From Acidithiobacillus sp. (GTDB lineage: Bacteria; Pseudomonadota; Gammaproteobacteria; Acidithiobacillales; Acidithiobacillaceae): a DNA stretch of 43,599 nt. A program made the translations under genes and the position numbers. The stretch is from contig NZ_JAGDWX010000013.1 in NCBI RefSeq assembly GCF_023256195.1, forward strand, positions 87,443 to 131,041. Reading direction: 5' to 3'. Shown here in pieces: positions 40,201-43,599 of this stretch. The notes below the pieces were generated by a model. It was not told the DNA's origin. It was given only the letters and a program-made list of their open reading frames with translations, and searched no databases. The first letter of the stretch is position 1. Every line of letters begins with the position of its first letter.

Positions 40201-42036
40201 ATGTGCGGAATTGTCGGTGGCGTGGCGGATGGCGACGTTTTACCCCATATTCTGGAGGGATTACGCCGTCTGGAGTATCGCGGCTACGATTCCGCCGGGA
40301 TTGCGCTGGTGTCTGCCAAGGGCGGGATCGTGCGGCGACGCAGCGTGGGCAGGGTGACGGAGCTCAGCGCCCTCATAGCCCAGGAGGCGCTGACGGGTAG
40401 CGTAGGTATCGGCCACACCCGCTGGGCGACCCACGGCGGCGTGGTCGAGCACAATGCCCATCCTCTGCTTTCGGGCGAGGACATCGCCGTGGTACATAAC
40501 GGTATCATCGAAAATTTCGTCGAACTGAGACGTGAGCTTCAGGATCAAGGCTATGTCTTCAGTTCGGAAACGGACACCGAAGTCATCGCCCACCTCATCC
40601 ATCGCGAACGATCTCGGCAAGCCGATCTGCGGTCCGCGTGTCGGGAGGCCATAAGACACCTGCGCGGCGCCTTTGCCGTGGCCGTATTGAGTCGTCGGGA
40701 TCCGGATCGTATCTGCGTCGCCCGAATGGGTTGCCCGCTTTTACTGGGACTCGCGGAGCATGGGCACTATTTCGCCTCCGATGTTGCGGCACTTCTGCCG
40801 GTTACGCGCCGTGTCGTCTATCTCGAAGACGGCGATCTGGCGGAAATCACCCGAGAGGATATTGCCATCGAGGATGCCGCCGGTAATCCCGTCCAGCGCA
40901 CCGAGCACTGGAGCCAGCTGAGCCCTGCGGCCATCGATCTCGGACCCTATCGGCATTTCATGCAAAAAGAGATCCACGAGCAACCGCGGGCCATTGCCGA
41001 TACCCTGGAGGGTGCCTTGCAGGGCCCCTTCTCGCTGCAGGATTTGTGGGGAGCCGATGCGCGCGAGCGCTTGGCCCAGGTGCGCAGCGTGCTCTTCCTG
41101 GCCTCCGGCACCAGCCACTACGCCAGCCTCGTTGGGCGCCAATGGATCGAAAGCATCGCCGGCATACCCGCCCATGCGGAGCTCGGGCACGAGTATCGCT
41201 ATCGCGATTCGATTCCCGACCGACACCAGCTCATCGTCACCTTGTCCCAGTCTGGAGAGACCCTGGATACCTGGGAGGCGCTGCGCCGTGCCAAGGATCT
41301 GGGACACGACGACACCCTGTCCATCTGCAACGTGGCGGAAAGCGCCATCCCGCGGGCATCCGCCCTGCGCTTCATCACCCGGGCCGGGCCGGAGATTGGG
41401 GTCGCTTCCACCAAGGCCTTCACCACCCAGCTGGTAGCGCTATATCTGCTGGCCTTGTCGCTGGCCAGCCAGCACGGTCGTCTGGACGACGCGAGTCTCG
41501 CGCATCATCTGGAGCAGCTGCGGCAGTTGCCGAGCGGTGTGCAACAGGCCTTGAATCTGGAACCACAGATTCAGCTGTGGGCGCAGCGTTTTGCCGACAA
41601 GGAGCATGCGCTTTTTCTGGGCCGTGGGCTGCACTACCCCATCGCCCTAGAGGGGGCTCTGAAGCTCAAGGAGATTTCCTATATCCACGCCGAGGCCTAC
41701 CCCGCTGGTGAGCTGAAGCACGGACCCCTGGCTCTGGTGGACCAGCACATGCCGGTGGTGGTGATTGCCCCCAACGATCGACTCCTGGAAAAACTGGCGG
41801 GCAATATGCAGGAAGTGCGGGCGCGGGGCGGAGAGCTCTACGTCTTTGCCGATCTGGATAGCCATTTCGAGGCGGCGGCAGGTATTCACGTCATCCGCCT
41901 GCCGCGCCACGCCGGCCTGCTGTCCCCGGTGTTGCACGCTATACCGGTACAATTGCTTGCCTATCATGCCGCACTGGTGAAAGGGACTGACGTCGATCGT
42001 CCGCGTAACCTTGCCAAGGCCGTCACGGTCGAGTGA
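40201..42036 (+). CDS. glmS: Glutamine-fructose-6-phosphate aminotransferase (isomerising)
   Basis: Converts fructose-6-P and glutamine to glucosamine-6-P, the first step of amino-sugar synthesis. The protein has 611 residues (609 in E. coli). Cys2 in MCGIVGG is the N-terminal glutaminase nucleophile; [22 protein letters not shown] and HNGIIENF are conserved. Two SIS domains follow, with [23 protein letters not shown] and [19 protein letters not shown]. The protein ends [11 protein letters not shown], the codons of which form the TnsD-recognised part of attTn7 in other bacteria. The longer open frame upstream overlaps glmU and is not used. AAGGAG sits 12 nt before the ATG. A transposon end begins 25 nt after the stop. 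Confidence 0.98.
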   Translation: MCGIVGGVADGDVLPHILEGLRRLEYRGYDSAGIALVSAKGGIVRRRSVGRVTELSALIAQEALTGSVGIGHTRWATHGGVVEHNAHPLLSGEDIAVVHNGIIENFVELRRELQDQGYVFSSETDTEVIAHLIHRERSRQADLRSACREAIRHLRGAFAVAVLSRRDPDRICVARMGCPLLLGLAEHGHYFASDVAALLPVTRRVVYLEDGDLAEITREDIAIEDAAGNPVQRTEHWSQLSPAAIDLGPYRHFMQKEIHEQPRAIADTLEGALQGPFSLQDLWGADARERLAQVRSVLFLASGTSHYASLVGRQWIESIAGIPAHAELGHEYRYRDSIPDRHQLIVTLSQSGETLDTWEALRRAKDLGHDDTLSICNVAESAIPRASALRFITRAGPEIGVASTKAFTTQLVALYLLALSLASQHGRLDDASLAHHLEQLRQLPSGVQQALNLEPQIQLWAQRFADKEHALFLGRGLHYPIALEGALKLKEISYIHAEAYPAGELKHGPLALVDQHMPVVVIAPNDRLLEKLAGNMQEVRARGGELYVFADLDSHFEAAAGIHVIRLPRHAGLLSPVLHAIPVQLLAYHAALVKGTDVDRPRNLAKAVTVE

Positions 42037-42055
42037 GATAGGCGGCCAATTGGCG

Positions 42056-42060
42056 GCGAC
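42056..42060. repeat. Candidate 5-bp target-site duplication
   Basis: GCGAC immediately before the TGT of the transposon end. Tn7-type insertion duplicates 5 bp; the second copy would lie beyond the window, next to the other end, so this is a prediction. Confidence 0.35.
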
Positions 42061-42130
42061 TGTTCGCAGGCAATAAAATTTGATTATGGGTAATATAGTT
42101 TGCGCATGGGCTACAAAGACTGATCATGAC
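42061..42130 (+). mobile_element. Tn7-like transposon right end at attTn7
   Basis: Begins TGTTCGCAGG at 42061, 25 nt after the glmS stop, the same distance as Tn7 in E. coli. Three directly adjacent 20-bp repeats follow: CAATAAAATTTGATTATGGG (42071), TAATATAGTTTGCGCATGGG (42091) and CTACAAAGACTGATCATGAC (42111). Eight positions are identical in all three, and the other twelve agree in two of three. The majority sequence starts CAATAAAGT, as the Tn7 TnsB site does. Tandem, closely packed sites are the mark of the Tn7 right end, which also faces glmS in Tn7. The spacing and repeats are seen; that a TnsB relative binds them is inferred. Confidence 0.82.
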
Positions 42131-42620
42131 GACCCTGTCCTGTCGCTTGGTTCGACGTGTGGCCCTGGTCCCTAGGCATAACCCCCGTAGCACGAGGATT
42201 GCCGATTCGTGACAGCAGGTTCCCTTGGGGGGTACTATTGATCCACTAAACGGCTGCTTGAGACTGAAAACGGACGTTGGGGCAGGACTGGTGTTGGCCA
42301 CGGTGGCCTTAAGTTTTCTCCCCGTGATTCCTAAGGTCTGATGATAGCACCCTGCTGGGATTGCCTGCCTGTAGGGGGTTCAGTACATTACGGTCAATGA
42401 GTCTCGGAGCCACCAGACACAATGAGGCATTTTGTCTGATCTAAAACCAAGATGAACATATGTGCGGAGTGTGATCAGAGGCTTACTGGTTGGAGTTATA
42501 TTGTATAGCTAATAAGCTGTTAGCTGAGTTCCGTCTGGTCGGTTTCCTCCTGTAGATCACTTCTACGAAGGTATTGGCAACCATGATAACTGACGCTGGA
42601 TTATTTTTGAGGAAACGGCC
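42131..42620. other. AT-richer spacer inside the Tn7-like element, no gene recognised
   Basis: About 490 bp with clearly lower GC than the core genes and no convincing reading frame. The only plus-strand frame near the transposon end is about 28 codons (42126-42212), too short to interpret. A small perfect hairpin GTAGA-TCACT-TCTAC lies at 42552-42566. A minus-strand frame (42023-42301) crosses the transposon end and is not credible. No tnsA-like coding sequence is visible here, although Tn7 itself has tnsA close to this end. Confidence 0.5.
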
Positions 42621-43193
42621 ATGGTTAATTATGCGGTGCTGGCAATTATCTTTATGCTGCTTATGGAGTACTATATATGGTGGCGTTACCGCAGATATGA
42701 CCAAGTCGATGTTCACAGTCGAGCATTGATTGACAGGTATTATTTCTGGTTTGTTGGTATGTCGTTATTTATAAGTTTTCTTTTGGGAACCGTTATATCT
42801 AATGCGCTTCATCTGCCCATATTTGCCACCACTCCTTGGATTGTTTTTGGTGCCACTCTATTCGTCCTGGGCTATGCCCTACGTTTTTACGCAATAGCCA
42901 TTTTGCGAGATGCTTTCTCTGTAGTGCTGCGCGTGGCAAAGAACCAACAATTGGTAGAAAAAGGCCCTTATCGTTACGTTCGTCATCCATCCTATACGGG
43001 TGGTATTATCGCGTTTCTTGGTCTGGGAGTGCTTTCCGGCAATCCTGCAGTGCTAGTTCTTCTTGCTCTAACTACTCTTTACCTGTACTTGATTCGGATC
43101 CGTCGGGAGGAATCGATCCTCATCGCTAATCTTTCAGGCTACCCAGAATATTGCAAACGTACACCGAACCGAATTATCCCTTGGATTCTTTAA
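42621..43193 (+). CDS. ICMT/phospholipid-methyltransferase family membrane protein
   Basis: A 190-residue membrane methyltransferase of the isoprenylcysteine carboxyl methyltransferase-like family. Hydrophobic helices are at about 5-20, 43-63, 72-92 and 125-155. The SAM-binding signature is GPYRYVRHPSYTGGI (near 113-128), and the C-terminal block is EESILIANLSGYPEYCKRTP followed by NRIIP, the family's E-E...G-Y-x-x-Y...R-I-P pattern. The substrate is unknown; bacterial members act on lipids, quinones or other small molecules. TGAGGAAA lies 7 nt before the ATG. Base composition and codon use are much more AT-rich than the core genes to the left, and it sits inside the Tn7-like element, reading away from the glmS-side end, so it is probable transposon cargo. 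Confidence 0.8.
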   Translation: MVNYAVLAIIFMLLMEYYIWWRYRRYDQVDVHSRALIDRYYFWFVGMSLFISFLLGTVISNALHLPIFATTPWIVFGATLFVLGYALRFYAIAILRDAFSVVLRVAKNQQLVEKGPYRYVRHPSYTGGIIAFLGLGVLSGNPAVLVLLALTTLYLYLIRIRREESILIANLSGYPEYCKRTPNRIIPWIL

Positions 43194-43599
43194 TGTCTGT
43201 ATATTCCATGTTTTCAATGAGGCAGGCAACCTGGGCCGCCATGGAACCTTATGTCTTGGAGCCAGCCCGACAAGGTTGGTACCCTTCGGCTGATCCCCGG
43301 GGCGAGGCAAGCAAGATTGCGATTCCCTTAAGGACTCGATCCTGCGAAGCAGATCAATCGGTTGCCTCACCTTTGCCAGCATGTTCGGACGGTATCCTAG
43401 TCCTGCCTTTGGCAAGAGCCTGCACAGAGTGACCCAAAGTAATAACGCCTTTACTCAAGGATGCTGCAGCTCCAGGAAGAGTGAAACCGAAAGACTCTAG
43501 CGCCAAGTATAGCTGATATAAACCAAGGTTTCCTGAACACCGCGTTTCTGGACATCTCCGGGCCTGATCAAGGCCCGGAATCCGACTAGAAACCCATCT
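43194..43599. other. Unassigned sequence to the window end
   Basis: About 400 bp with no gene I can support. Open frames of about 93 codons exist on both strands (43151-43432 plus, 43134-43415 minus), but both overlap the methyltransferase end, lack a ribosome site and show no known motif. This could be degenerate cargo or a non-coding part of a mobile element. Confidence 0.45.
43558..43578. repeat. 8-bp inverted repeat near window end
   Basis: CCGGGCCT-GATCA-AGGCCCGG: a perfect 8-bp stem with a 5-nt loop. There is no T-run on the plus strand. It may be a terminator stem or an element-end structure; the sequence stops 21 bp later. Confidence 0.45.

Noticed and set aside
42023-42301. 92-codon minus-strand frame across the transposon end
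   Set aside because: It spans the glmS end and the TnsB-site repeats; its coding would be coincidental.

Overview
This window is the replication-origin neighbourhood of a high-GC proteobacterial chromosome. The protein sequences and gene order (dnaA-dnaN-recF-gyrB; topA-smg-dprA divergent from def-fmt-rsmB; mnmG-rsmG-parA-parB-atpIBEFHAGDC-glmU-glmS) look most like an Acidithiobacillus-type acidophilic chemolithoautotroph. That assignment rests on recognition, the high GC and the remembered presence of a Tn7-like element (Tn5468) after glmS in A. ferrooxidans; no search was run.

Layout. 1-2526: the 3'-truncated thiD gene (minus), a small membrane-anchored c-type cytochrome (plus), a DnaA-box/AT-rich patch and a short-chain dehydrogenase (minus). 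2527-8995: dnaA, a second DnaA-box cluster with an AT-rich unwinding candidate, then dnaN, recF and gyrB. 9062-12541: a 1159-residue flavin/Fe-S oxidoreductase that fuses NfnB/GltD-like and NfnA/PyrK-like modules. 12573-19786: a tightly packed leftward run lysM-dprA-smg-topA-fdxA-minC-minD-minE. 19871-27443: a rightward run def-fmt-rsmB-ntrY-ntrX, then moaB and a small methyltransferase. 27504-31723: mnmG, rsmG, parA, parB. 31735-38733: the complete F1Fo ATP synthase operon with a promoter-like sequence and a strong terminator. 38805-42036: glmU and glmS. 42061-43599: AT-richer DNA beginning with a Tn7-like transposon right end, carrying one ICMT-family methyltransferase gene.

How it fits together. 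The genes serve initiation (DnaA, DnaN), repair and topology (RecF, GyrB, TopA, DprA), segregation (ParAB with four parS-like sites spread over about 27 kb) and division-site placement (MinCDE). ATP synthesis and amino-sugar supply for the cell wall (GlmU, GlmS) follow. One parS-like site overlaps the minC start codon and one lies just upstream of dnaA.

The most notable observation is at the right edge. Exactly 25 nt after the glmS stop codon a TGT-led sequence begins, followed by three perfectly phased 20-bp repeats whose consensus starts with the same nine bases as the Tn7 TnsB-binding site. This is an occupied attTn7 site, with the right end facing glmS as in Tn7, yet no tnsA is seen in the first 1.5 kb. 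Other items worth a look are the Nfn-like fusion, an NtrX-type regulator with no GAFTGA motif, a two-part arrangement of DnaA-box clusters, and the absence of rpmH-rnpA-yidC-mnmE from this origin region. No rRNA, tRNA or CRISPR array was recognised.
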